Shown here piece after piece: positions 27,462 through 35,806 of a stretch of 64,000 bases of DNA. The notes beneath the pieces were generated by a model. That model was not told where the DNA came from. It worked only from the letters and a program-made list of their open reading frames with translations, and did not search any database. The DNA is from CAVOGJ01 sp963695405 (GTDB taxonomy: Bacteria > Planctomycetota > Planctomycetia > Pirellulales > Pirellulaceae): the NCBI GenBank assembly GCA_963695405.1, contig CAVOGJ010000014.1:372001-436000 (forward strand), in the 5' to 3' direction. The stretch's first letter is position 1. Every line of letters starts with the position of its first letter. The translations under genes were made by a program, and so were the position numbers.

Positions 27462-27824
27462 TCAGCTTACTTGCCCGTTGGGATGAACCACCTGCACGCT
27501 GTTAACGATCGCCGCGACCCCTTCGATTTCCCGGACCAACGTCTGGGCGAGTTGCTTCAGGTGGTACGAGGGCACGCGACCATAAAGAAAAAGTACCCCA
27601 TCGCGACTCTCGCAACGGAGCTGCCGCAGTGCGACGTACCCCGATCCCGCCAATCGTGAAAGGGCTTCCGCCACATGGCTGGCGGGCGGCTCGGTGGCGG
27701 AAGTGATGCGCGATTCATTCTCGTGCGACACGTCCTCGGCACCCCGTCGTTCCGTCCCACCGGTGTCGCTGCGGATCGTGCAGCTCGTTTCACCGCGGGC
27801 CTCAATCACACGTTCGCTACTCAT
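27462..27824 (-). CDS. BON domain protein
   Basis: Start chosen at ATG 27824 with AAGGGA upstream. The product has 120 residues. The N-terminal half is polar and disordered-looking. The C-terminal half is a BON domain: VAEALSRLAGSGYVALRQLR, DGVLFLYGRVPSYHLKQLAQ and IEGVAAIVNSVQVV. The central Gly of the V-x-L-x-G-x-V strand is conserved. BON domains bind phospholipid or periplasmic partners, but no signal peptide is visible here, so the site of action is unclear. Confidence 0.8.
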   Translation of the reverse strand: MSSERVIEARGETSCTIRSDTGGTERRGAEDVSHENESRITSATEPPASHVAEALSRLAGSGYVALRQLRCESRDGVLFLYGRVPSYHLKQLAQTLVREIEGVAAIVNSVQVVHPNGQVS

Positions 27825-28242
27825 GCACAGTCCCTTCTCGCTCGTCATTTTCGACGCCGACTCATCTTACGCGGTGGACCCTCCGCTCTAACGCTGCCAG
27901 TGGCCGCATATGCCCAGATGGTCCCCACAGAGGAGCTACATTGACTCAGGCAATGACCGTACGTCAAGCCGCTCTCGTACCGCCCTGCCGAAAAGTGTAA
28001 CTGCAAGGCGTGTGCCGTGCCTCGCTGACCAGTTTCCTTCGCGGGAACCGTCGGCAGACCGGGGTGAAGCGTGCCCTTCCGCACATTGTTGCCCGTTTCC
28101 AGCCACTTCCGCACTAATCTTAGCGCGGTCGTTCTGCCGGCCACCGAGAGCCGGCGATTGGAACGCGAATTGCTCGTTAGCGTAGGAGACATCGCGCCCG
28201 TTCGCGAGTCCCAAACGACCCACGCCGGTGGAAAGGAGAGCC
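27825..28242. other. Divergent intergenic region, nothing recognised
   Basis: About 420 bases between the BON gene (minus) and the small gene at 28243 (plus). It should hold promoters for both directions. No strong -35/-10 pair, palindrome or RNA gene was identified by eye. Confidence 0.35.
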
Positions 28243-28608
28243 ATGATCCCTTATGAAGTGCTTGCCGAGCTCGTCAAGAACTACGATCACACGTTCCGTG
28301 AGGAGTGGGTGGCATTCGCGCGTTGGGAGGAATTACGCTACTTCCATGACGATCCGAGCAGCAAATCTAAAGAGGCCCTCAACTGGCTACTCCGACTCGA
28401 CGAGTTGTGCCAGGCAATGGAAAACGAGTATCTCGGTCCCGGAAAGGAACGCGGTCTAGCGGCCCTGGAAGCTGCGTTCGTCGCCTTCTCGCAACTCGAC
28501 CTGCCCGACGAGCTGTGCAGTGCCATTCGAAAGTGGCGAGGATATCGGCTCTGTGAGGAGCTGGTCTCGGATGAGGGAACCACCATTGGCGAGCAGCGAG
28601 ATCAGTGA
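28243..28608 (+). CDS. Small conserved hypothetical protein
   Basis: ATG 28243 follows AAAGGAGA at the right distance. The 121-residue product is soluble, acidic and helical (VKNYDHTFREEWVAFARWEE, NWLLRLDELCQAMENEYL). No family is recognised. It starts a plus-strand run of three short genes (28243, 28658, 28888) that each have their own good ribosome site and are probably co-transcribed. Confidence 0.6.
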   Translation: MIPYEVLAELVKNYDHTFREEWVAFARWEELRYFHDDPSSKSKEALNWLLRLDELCQAMENEYLGPGKERGLAALEAAFVAFSQLDLPDELCSAIRKWRGYRLCEELVSDEGTTIGEQRDQ

Positions 28609-28657
28609 TCATGGCTCTCTTGCTGCGAGCCTTTTGACAGAGTGAGAGGAGCCTAGG

Positions 28658-28876
28658 ATGCAAAGAGATTCGGCCATGTTTCCCGTCCCGACGGACGCTG
28701 CCTCCAGCGGCGCAACGCACGTACAATGGTTGGCCGGCGTCGCCATGCACGCGCTAATCATGCGTATGGAGGGTGTGCCCAATTCGCAGCCTCAGCGAGA
28801 AGAGATTGCTCTGTGGTCGTATCGCATGGCCCAAACCATGCGAGAAATGGAATCGCGTATCCACGTCAACGAATAG
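28658..28876 (+). CDS. Very small hypothetical protein
   Basis: A 72-residue product with AGAGGAG ahead of ATG 28658. It is soluble and Met-rich (about nine Met), with a helical core AMHALIMRMEGVPN and REEIALWSYRMAQTMREM. No family recognised. It lies 11 bases ahead of the CxxCH protein and is likely in the same operon. Confidence 0.55.
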   Translation: MQRDSAMFPVPTDAASSGATHVQWLAGVAMHALIMRMEGVPNSQPQREEIALWSYRMAQTMREMESRIHVNE

Positions 28877-28887
28877 GAGTCTCCGTG

Positions 28888-29370
28888 ATGAATGCATTAA
28901 CCAGACTGGTCGCCCTGCTAGGTGTTGGAAGCGGCATGTTGTGGATCGTCGCTCCCATCAGCCAGGCGCAGCAGACTGTCCCAGAGACTCCGCAGCAAGC
29001 CGTCGCTCCGTCGCCAAGTCCAGGAGAGAGCAAGCCGCCCGAGGAAACCGCTGGCGACGCGTCCAAGTCGGCGAGCTTCTGGATGGACCAGAAATTGCGT
29101 CTTTCCAAGGAGCTGTTGGCCGGTCTGGCGAAGGGAGATTTCGAGTCGCTGGGGAAGAATGCCGAGTTGATGCGAGGGCTAAATCGCGTCGAGCTGTTTA
29201 TCCGCCGCGAGCCGGAAGGCTATCGTGATGAACTTCGGCTATTCAATATGGCGAATGAAGCGATGATCCGCGCGGCCACCGACGAGAACCTGGAGGCCGC
29301 TACGCTCGCGTTTAATCAGCTCACGATCAGTTGCGTCAGCTGTCACAAACACCTTCGCGAACATCCATGA
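28888..29370 (+). CDS. Exported cytochrome c'-like small protein with CxxCH
   Basis: Start at ATG 28888 with TAGGAGT upstream. The 160-residue product has a signal peptide (LVALLGVGSGMLWIVAPISQAQ), a Pro/Glu linker, and a helical domain with D-Q-K-L-x-L-S-K-E-L and LRLFNMANEAMIRAATDENL. It ends in ISCVSCHKHLREHP. A C-terminal C-V-S-C-H after a helical bundle is the arrangement of class II (c'-type) cytochromes, so periplasmic haem binding is likely. The tail resembles that of the phosphatase at 4075. Confidence 0.7.
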   Translation: MNALTRLVALLGVGSGMLWIVAPISQAQQTVPETPQQAVAPSPSPGESKPPEETAGDASKSASFWMDQKLRLSKELLAGLAKGDFESLGKNAELMRGLNRVELFIRREPEGYRDELRLFNMANEAMIRAATDENLEAATLAFNQLTISCVSCHKHLREHP

Positions 29371-29419
29371 GCGTCGGCTTGGCCGATCGCCATCCGCGAT
29401 CGATCCTTTGCCATGGCTC

Positions 29420-29725
29420 TCACGCCCGTTGCGGCGCGACTGAAATTCCGGCACCCGCCAGCACACTCGTGATCTGCTCGACCACCTGGGCCAGTCGCGG
29501 GTGCTGCGATTCGAAGTGCAGTACCGCCTCGCGCCAGCGCTTGCCGAAACCAGGCCACGTGTCGTCCGTCGCTTCCTCCTGTTTGTTCAAGACGCGACTC
29601 ATGTCAGCAGCCACCAGCCGCATGGCCTCGGTCGTGGCCTTGTCAATCTCGTCGGTACCCTCCAGCATCTCATGCAACTGGTTGAGTTCCCGGAGTAAAC
29701 GATCTTGTTCCGATTCTTGCAGCAC
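29420..29725 (-). CDS. DUF4404 family protein
   Basis: GTG 29725 is preferred because AAAGG precedes it. The longer open frame upstream (to 29893) reads poorly. The 101-residue protein has LLRELNQLHEMLEGTDEIDK followed by AMRLVAADMSRVLNK, the L-x-x-L-x-x-L-H-x-x-L-E pattern of DUF4404. Its C-terminal part ends VVEQITSVLAGAGI. It is cytoplasmic and helical. The function of the family is not known, but it occurs with stress genes. Confidence 0.65.
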   Translation of the reverse strand: MLQESEQDRLLRELNQLHEMLEGTDEIDKATTEAMRLVAADMSRVLNKQEEATDDTWPGFGKRWREAVLHFESQHPRLAQVVEQITSVLAGAGISVAPQRA

Positions 29726-29895
29726 GGGCGGTCGCCTTTCTTGCTGTGAGTCCCTGGTCAACTTCCTTATCGTACCTGAGGAATTCCGCAGTGTCACCCT
29801 CCTTGAGTCGATCGCTTCGCTGCGAGGTGCCGTCTGACGGAGTTCGTTTTCCTTGCCGAGACGGCGGCGTGCGATTTGTATTTCAGACGACAATG

Positions 29896-30758
29896 TTAAA
29901 CGTGCGCCTCGTCCTTCAGTTTCGTCACGGCTGCCTCGAGTTCATTGCTCACAATACAGAGCGAATAATTCGGAAGCGACTCCCAAAGCTCTGATGTAAT
30001 CGGCTCGGAAGCAAACACCACGGCTTCGTAATCGGTCTCGCCTTGCTGGCGGATGTGAGGAATCCCGCAGATCTCACAGTCGTGTACCCCGTGCCGCTGT
30101 AGCCAATGCAGTGGATTGTTCCAGCGACAGCCGACCATCCAACGGCCGTCCGTGAGTACGAATGTCAAACGTGGCATCTTCTCGGCGGCAACTTGGCGAC
30201 ACCGATCGTCAAGTTCCGTGACCGCCGCCGATAAAGCACGCTCGAGTTGACCGCGGCGCGGCGCACTGAGATCGATGCCATCGTTCATGAAGCGATTCAG
30301 AAGCCAGAGGAACAACTGCTCGCTGTCGGTGTTCCCCAAGCGAGCATCCTGCAGCCGCCCGGTCTCGCGCGCAACTCGTCCTGCAATTGCTCGAAACCGG
30401 TCACCGTGCCGTTGTGAGCAAAGGTCCACGTGTCGTGCGTGAAGGGATGTGAATTGGTCGCGCCCACATATCCCACCGTCGCGAGGCGGACGTGAGCTAC
30501 GACCGTTTGAGCGTACATCGTCTCGGCCGTATGGCTGAAATGCGTATCGCGGAAGGCGGCCGTCTCGTGCCGCACCAGTTCCGGCAAGCGATTTCCCGGC
30601 TTGTCCACTTCGCCGTAGCAGGCGATGCCCCAACCGTCCGGATGTCTGCGACCCTGCTCATCTTTTTGGCTTTGATGAAGCAAGGCGTTTTGTGCATGAA
30701 CGAGAGTGCACTCCACCTTCGTCAGCGCACTGGCGTGGAAACCGTACAGCCGGCACAT
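29896..30758 (-). CDS. Class II glutamine amidotransferase (YafJ-like), frameshifted
   Basis: ATG 30758 gives MCRLYGFHAS, where Cys2 becomes the N-terminal nucleophile of Ntn-type amidotransferases. Further motifs are HPDGWGIACYG, AHVRLATVG, SHPFTHDTWTFAHNG and, after the break, LGNTDSEQLFLWLLNRF. The frame is lost near 30364, where adding one A (ARTGRLQDAR) restores it. The last part ends in FASEPITSELWESLPNYSL and a stop at 29896. The whole is about 287 residues, usual for the family. Glutamine hydrolysis is expected. The acceptor is unknown. It begins directly after the hemerythrin stop (TAAATG). Confidence 0.8.
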
Positions 30759-31238
30759 TTAATGCGCCCTCCTCAATTCCGTCCAGCGGACACCGCTTGT
30801 CCGCCATTGCTTTAATTCGTCCAGCGCCTCCTCCTGGTCCACGTCGTCCAACGCTGACAACTGGCTGACCAACGTGCCGCAGTGTTCCGCGTGGGACAAG
30901 CCCTCCGCGAATGCCTGCTGCAGTTCGCGTTGTCGTGCGGGCGATGGTTCTGGCGTGTCGAGCAGGCTTGCCAGTGCCGCCCGGATCGACTGATGCTCGT
31001 CATAGAGAGAGGCGACAAAGGTGTTTTCACTCGTCCGCGCCGCGAGCGCGGGATACAACACCTCCTCTTCGAAGGCGATGTGCGGCCCCGCTGTCTCATC
31101 CAGCATTAGGCCTAACGAACGCGCCCGCTCGACATCCCCTGCCCGCAGCGCGGCTTCCACGTCGCGCAAGAGCTTCATGAACTTGCGGTGATCTGTGAGG
31201 AACGCCTGCACGACCGCCTGCTTGGGTAATGTGGACAT
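30759..31238 (-). CDS. Hemerythrin HHE cation-binding domain protein
   Basis: Start chosen at ATG 31238 with GGAGG upstream. The 159-residue product has the classic hemerythrin/HHE pattern: FLTDHRKFMKLL, HIAFEEEVLYPAL (H-x3-E), SLYDEHQSIRAAL and LSHAEHCGTLV. A di-iron site binding O2 or acting in oxidative or nitrosative stress is expected. It is directly followed by the glutamine amidotransferase gene and probably shares its transcript. Confidence 0.85.
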   Translation of the reverse strand: MSTLPKQAVVQAFLTDHRKFMKLLRDVEAALRAGDVERARSLGLMLDETAGPHIAFEEEVLYPALAARTSENTFVASLYDEHQSIRAALASLLDTPEPSPARQRELQQAFAEGLSHAEHCGTLVSQLSALDDVDQEEALDELKQWRTSGVRWTELRRAH

Positions 31239-31393
31239 GGCTCGTCCTCCTTCCAACGACGACTACTCCGGTGCATTGCATGATGTGTCGCAAGCGGCGT
31301 GCCACTCTCGCTGCGGCACGATGGCCGCGAATCCCCGGAGTTCACGTACCTAGCTGCCCCCTCGGTGTGCGTTTTCGCACGGCGATTGTGCTT

Positions 31394-31493
31394 TTGACGG
31401 CAACGCGGCCCAGGAGCCCCAGATCCCGCAGCCGAACCAGCCAAAAATATGAAGCCCAGCAGTGGCGGGGCCCTTTCGCTCCGCCGCCGTCAA
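31394..31493 (+). mobile_element. Diverged third member of the MITE-like family
   Basis: Exactly 100 bases between TTGACGGC and GCCGTCAA, the same length and ends as the two better copies. Aligned without gaps it shares roughly half to two thirds of positions with copy 1 near both ends, for example CGCGGCC near the left and CGCCGCC near the right. TA flanks are not kept. Its right end supplies the TGA stop of the ATP-grasp gene. Relationship is inferred by eye. Confidence 0.4.
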
Positions 31494-32975
31494 TTGGACC
31501 CATAGGACCCACTTGCCGAGCGCCATGAGGCCAGCCGATTCGGCAAGTCATGCTTCACGCGCTGCCGAACTTGAGCTGCATCACTTCCGAAGACAATCCA
31601 ATCCAGTCCTTGCAGGGCGGCGATCCGTCCCGTTGCGTAGGGAAGCAGCCAACCGGCGGTTGATCCGTGGCAGCGGTGGAAAAGATCGGGGCCCAGCCAA
31701 TCGGCAACCTCGGTAAACGTCGCGTGATGAGGCAACAGGTGGTCGACGGCCACGGCAGCAAAGGGTTGCCGACGATAATTGCCAAAGAGACGATTGACGC
31801 ACGTCATGGGGACCGATGTCCCACCCCACCGGGCATTACATTCAATGAATTCCACGCGAGCCGACTCGAGCTCGGAACCGACAAGTAAAAAGTCGAACGA
31901 ACAGCGGCCCACGTAACCGAGCTGCTGAAAGAGTAGCGTTAGTTTGCTCGCCGCCTCACCGAGCGAACGTGAAATGTCAGGGGGCAATTCCAAGGGACAG
32001 CAGCCATAGAAACAACCCGCCTCGCCTGAGAGCATTTGTGAGAAAACACCCTCGAGGACCGGGTCTCCGTCTGCCATCGGCGGAATCCAGGTCTGCAAGG
32101 AGCCGCTTTCAACGACATTCGACTCCCACACCCCAGCCAGCATCGGCTTATTCGCTGGCCAGCGGTCAAGTGGCAGCAATTTCCGCAAGTAATCGTGCAG
32201 TGCGCTCAGCCGCAATTGGCGGAGTGGCACGGCGTCTATGACAACGTTGCCGAATCCACCAGCCGAATCGGGAACTTTCAGGACAAGGTAGCGATGCGAC
32301 TGCGCTGAGCTCATGCACCCGCCGACTCAAATGCGCGAATCCGTAGGCTGACGTCGTTGGCGGTGCCCAGGCCGGCGCTAGCAAATCGGCCACGAGTTGG
32401 GCGAAGGCTACCTTGTCGGTGGCCCAGCGAGTCAAGGCCGGCGGAGGGGCCAATACCAGCAGACGTCGATGTGCGGCCAGGGTCAGCAACTGCGCCATCC
32501 GCCAAACGTCGCGGTTGCCCATATGAGGATGGACGTACCTGAGCCCCTGAGAACGAATTGCCCGCACCAGGCTCCTCCGTACGTACCGGTCCGTCCAACA
32601 CGCTTGCGCCAGTCGCAACGATCCATGCGACGTGTGGGGCGTAAGCCATCGCACGTCGCCGAACGCTAATGACTGAGACACATACTGGTCGAAGGCGACG
32701 TCCCGAGGTGTCAATGTCACAACGATATCGCCGGCTTCCGCCCGCATGCGGGCTCGCTGGTCGAGGTAAAGCGAGCCGGCCGTAAGCAGTGAGATATCCG
32801 TAAAGTCGTCCAGTACCACCATTGGAGCGGATTCGATCCGGCGGACGGCCAGTTCGCGATAGGCGGCGTCCTCGCGAAAACGAGCTTGCCGCCGCAGCTG
32901 ATTCGCATACTCCTCGATCCGCCGCCTTACTGGAAGGTTCGCGAACAGCGGCGCTTGGGATACGATGGGCAGCAT
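31490..32975 (-). CDS. ATP-grasp superfamily protein with pre-ATP-grasp part, frameshifted
   Basis: Start at ATG 32975 (MLPIVSQAPLFANLP) with GGAGGAG upstream. The first frame holds a pre-ATP-grasp region (VVLDDFTDISLLTAGSLYLD, RYVHPHMGNRDVWR) and the start of the nucleotide-binding subdomain (ATDKVAFAQLVADLL). Near 32310 the frame changes. From there HRYLVLKVPDSAGGFGNVVI, with the glycine-rich loop, leads to VEFIECNARWGGTSVPM, the E-x-N-x-R-x-G-G metal-site motif of ATP-grasp ligases. Skipping one base makes a single protein of about 490 residues. A carboxylate-amine ligase reaction is expected, but the substrate is unknown. The gene is divergent from the USP gene at 33265. Confidence 0.7.
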
Positions 32976-33264
32976 GTCTGAGTTTCTCCTCCCCACCCCT
33001 TGCGGCGAGCAAATCCAATGCCGGTTCCTACCCACCGCCCCAGCGACCGACAGAAGACGCTCGCTCCGGGCGAATCGCCGAGTGTGCATTTCCGCACACT
33101 CGGGCGCGCTGTTGACAACCTCCTCCGGGGGCCCACACGGGCCTTCCATGGTACCGGGACCTGCTTCTGGCCGCGCCGCGAAACGTCTGCCCGCTTTGGC
33201 ACGCAGCGTGCCTTCCCTGAAACTGTGCCCCGCTCGTCAGGTGCAGGGCCCACAGGAGCTATTG

Positions 33265-34092
33265 ATGATTAAGCGCATACTGCTAGGAATTTGTGACCCC
33301 GTTCACACCGAAGCCGCCTCTCACTACGCCCGGGAGTTGGGGCAGCGTTTCGACGCGCTGGTGACGGTGATTGCGGTGACCGATATGCACCGGCTGCGGG
33401 ATGTGGGCCCGGTGGCGGTCGGTGCCGGCAGTTTTGCCAAGGAAATGGTGGATGACCGAATTGCCAAGAACACGGCAGCCATCGAAGATGCGCAGCGGCG
33501 CCTCGTGCATTTTCTAGCCGAGGCCAACGTGCGGTGCCAGATCGCGACTCCGCATGGGGATCCGTATGCAGCGCTGGCCATCGCGTCACGCTATCACGAC
33601 TTGATGATCTTCGGGTTGCATGGGTTGCTTGAACATGGCGTAACCGAAGAACCATCCTACGAGATCATTCGATTGATCGAGGCGGGTGTCTATCCCATCC
33701 TGGCCACAGGGGCCCAGTATCGCCCGGTACGCCGCGTCTTGATCGCATACAGTGGCTCGGTAGAATCGGCCAGAAATGTGCGAAATTACTGCAGTTTGCA
33801 GTTGTGGCCGAAGGCCGAGACGCGGATCGTGCACTTCGGTGTCGCGGACGAAGAGAGTACGACCGCCCTTGCCGAAGCAGCCGCTTATCTGCAAGATCAT
33901 GGGATGTCACTCGAAGTCGACACCGCAGCCGGATCGCCGAAGAGCGGCCTCTTGCCATATGCCGAGGCCTGGCAGGCGGACCTGATGGTGATCGGCAACA
34001 GTGCCAAATCACTTCTGCGGCGGCGGATATTTGGCGAAACGGCCCTGCGAGTCGTCCGCGCCGCGAAAATCCCGCTCTTTCTCAGCCAGTAA
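33265..34092 (+). CDS. Tandem universal stress protein
   Basis: Start chosen at ATG 33265 with AGGAG six bases upstream. The upstream in-frame extension has no protein character. The 275-residue product has two USP folds: RILLGICDPVHTEAASHYAR to about residue 145, and RRVLIAYSGSVESARNVRNY to the end. The second closes with LMVIGNSAKSLLRRRIFGET. The strict glycine signature is not kept in either half, so the ATP-binding status is unclear. It is followed by the CBS gene after 53 bases, probably as an operon. Confidence 0.75.
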   Translation: MIKRILLGICDPVHTEAASHYARELGQRFDALVTVIAVTDMHRLRDVGPVAVGAGSFAKEMVDDRIAKNTAAIEDAQRRLVHFLAEANVRCQIATPHGDPYAALAIASRYHDLMIFGLHGLLEHGVTEEPSYEIIRLIEAGVYPILATGAQYRPVRRVLIAYSGSVESARNVRNYCSLQLWPKAETRIVHFGVADEESTTALAEAAAYLQDHGMSLEVDTAAGSPKSGLLPYAEAWQADLMVIGNSAKSLLRRRIFGETALRVVRAAKIPLFLSQ

Positions 34093-34145
34093 AGGCATGG
34101 GAATCAAATCACCGGACCCTTCCTACCGAGCGAAACACCAAGACC

Positions 34146-34611
34146 ATGAATAGCGCGATCGAACGCATCTTGGGCCTGAGGGTCCATGACATCATGAATG
34201 AGAACGTGCTGACCGTTTCGGAATCGGACAAAATGCGGCACGCTGCGCGTCGCATCTTCGATTCGGACGTCACCGGGGCCCCGGTGGTCAACTCGCAGGG
34301 TGAATGTGTCGGCGTCCTGAGCGCGAGCGATTTTGTCGGGAGGGACGCGGGTCGACATACACTTCATGTTGGCGCAAGAAGGCTCGCAGCCGCCCAGCGA
34401 TCTTCCATCCAGCGACGATGACCTGGTGAGCACCCACATGTCGCCGATCGTCAAGACGATTTCCAAGGACGCGATGATTTTGGCCGCGGCCCGCGTGATG
34501 TGTAACGAAGGCATCCACCGGCTCGTCGTGATCGATGATCAGCGGCGGCCCATTGGAATCGTCTCGACTCTCGATTTGGTGGCTTCGATTGTCGCCGCGA
34601 TTGAGGAATGA
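34146..34611 (+). CDS. CBS-pair domain protein, frameshifted
   Basis: ATG 34146 starts a CBS domain: VHDIMNENVLTVSESDKMRH, DVTGAPVVNSQGECVGVLSA, then SDF. Near 34340 the frame shifts by one base. The second CBS domain then reads VSTHMSPIVKTISKDAMILA, GIHRLVVIDDQRRPIGIVST, and ends at 34611. Both CBS units carry the usual G-x-V-x-x-x-D endings. CBS pairs sense adenine nucleotides. Free-standing ones often go with USPs, as here between two USP genes. Confidence 0.75.
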
Positions 34612-34717
34612 TCATCGACGACTAAGTCTACGAGGGTAGGTGCGGCTACAGGCGGTGGCCACGCTGACGGTGGTGGTCGCTTCCGTAGGGGCCTGAGCGA
34701 GCCCAAGGGGACCTGGC

Positions 34718-35644
34718 ATGAACGTACTCGTTGGTACGGACGGCAGACAGAAGAGTCTCGCAGCGATTCGTTTCATTGCGCGGCTTCTCAATCCGGCCCG
34801 TGACCGCTTCGTCTTCTTTTTTTCCCCGCCTGAGTTGCGGGTGCCTCATCAGTCCGAACTCGTGTCGCAGATTCCCGTCGATGTGCGGACGGCGCTGATC
34901 GAGAGTACTTTTGACGCCGCCCAGGCGATGTTGCCCGAGTCGTTTCATGACGAACTGGTCACCCATACTGGCGATGCCCGAGTCGCCGTGAGTTTGCTGA
35001 GCGCCGCCGATCAATACCAGGCCGACATGATCGTAGTGGGGGCCGATGGCAATGAGCGGCCGGTTTTCTCGAGGTTTGGTGGAGTGGCTCGTCAGGTTGC
35101 CAGGGAAGCGAAGGTTCCCGTCTTTATCTACCGCGATCGGCTGGAAGCGGAGGGGGCGACCGGGGCGCGAGAAGCCCTGCGCGTCCTCCTCGCCCACGAC
35201 GGCTCCGCCGCTGCCACGCACGCTGGAGCCGTTCTGGGCCGCTTCGATTGGCCGCCTGACTCGGTGGGCACCATCGTCCGCGCCATGGAATGGATCGATC
35301 TTCGCCTGGCGGGCGATCCTTCGGCTCCCAGCCTGTGGCGCAAGGACTACGAGCGTTATGTCAGTGAGGCAAAGTCGCATGCGCGTCACGCATTGTTCGC
35401 AGTGCGCGACCAACTGCCATCGATCTTCCAGGCCCAGGAGCCGGTGATTGAGGCAGGCGCCGCCGTCGAACGACTATGCGCGTTCGCACAGTCGGATCGG
35501 AGTGATTTGCTCGTCGTCGGACCGCACAACCGCGGCCGCCTGGTCAGGAAGGTCTTTGGCGGTACCACCGAATCGCTGCTGCACTACGCGCCGTGTTCGG
35601 TGCTGGTCGCCCACCCCACCGACCCCGTGTCGGTCGAGCCATGA
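34718..35644 (+). CDS. Tandem universal stress protein
   Basis: A 308-residue product with AAGGGG upstream of ATG 34718. The first USP domain is MNVLVGTDGRQKSLAAIRF to about residue 145 (MIVVGADGNERPVFSRFGGV). The second is RVLLAHDGSAAATHAGAVLG to the end, with LLVVGPHNRGRLVRKVFGGT and ESLLHYAPCSVLVAH, close to the G-x2-G-x9-G-S/T loop. It closes the plus-strand USP-CBS-USP group and converges with the copper ATPase gene. Confidence 0.85.
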   Translation: MNVLVGTDGRQKSLAAIRFIARLLNPARDRFVFFFSPPELRVPHQSELVSQIPVDVRTALIESTFDAAQAMLPESFHDELVTHTGDARVAVSLLSAADQYQADMIVVGADGNERPVFSRFGGVARQVAREAKVPVFIYRDRLEAEGATGAREALRVLLAHDGSAAATHAGAVLGRFDWPPDSVGTIVRAMEWIDLRLAGDPSAPSLWRKDYERYVSEAKSHARHALFAVRDQLPSIFQAQEPVIEAGAAVERLCAFAQSDRSDLLVVGPHNRGRLVRKVFGGTTESLLHYAPCSVLVAHPTDPVSVEP

Positions 35645-35806
35645 TTCGGCACGACGGAGCTTGCCCAGGAACCACCATGTTCCGTTTTCGCCACGTCTCC
35701 TGTCCTCATGAGAAGCGTCAGCATGCAGTGCTGCATCATTGGCTTCGTCGATGAAGACGAATATCTGGCACTGCCACTTAACCCTGCCTGGCGAACGGCT
35801 GTTCCA

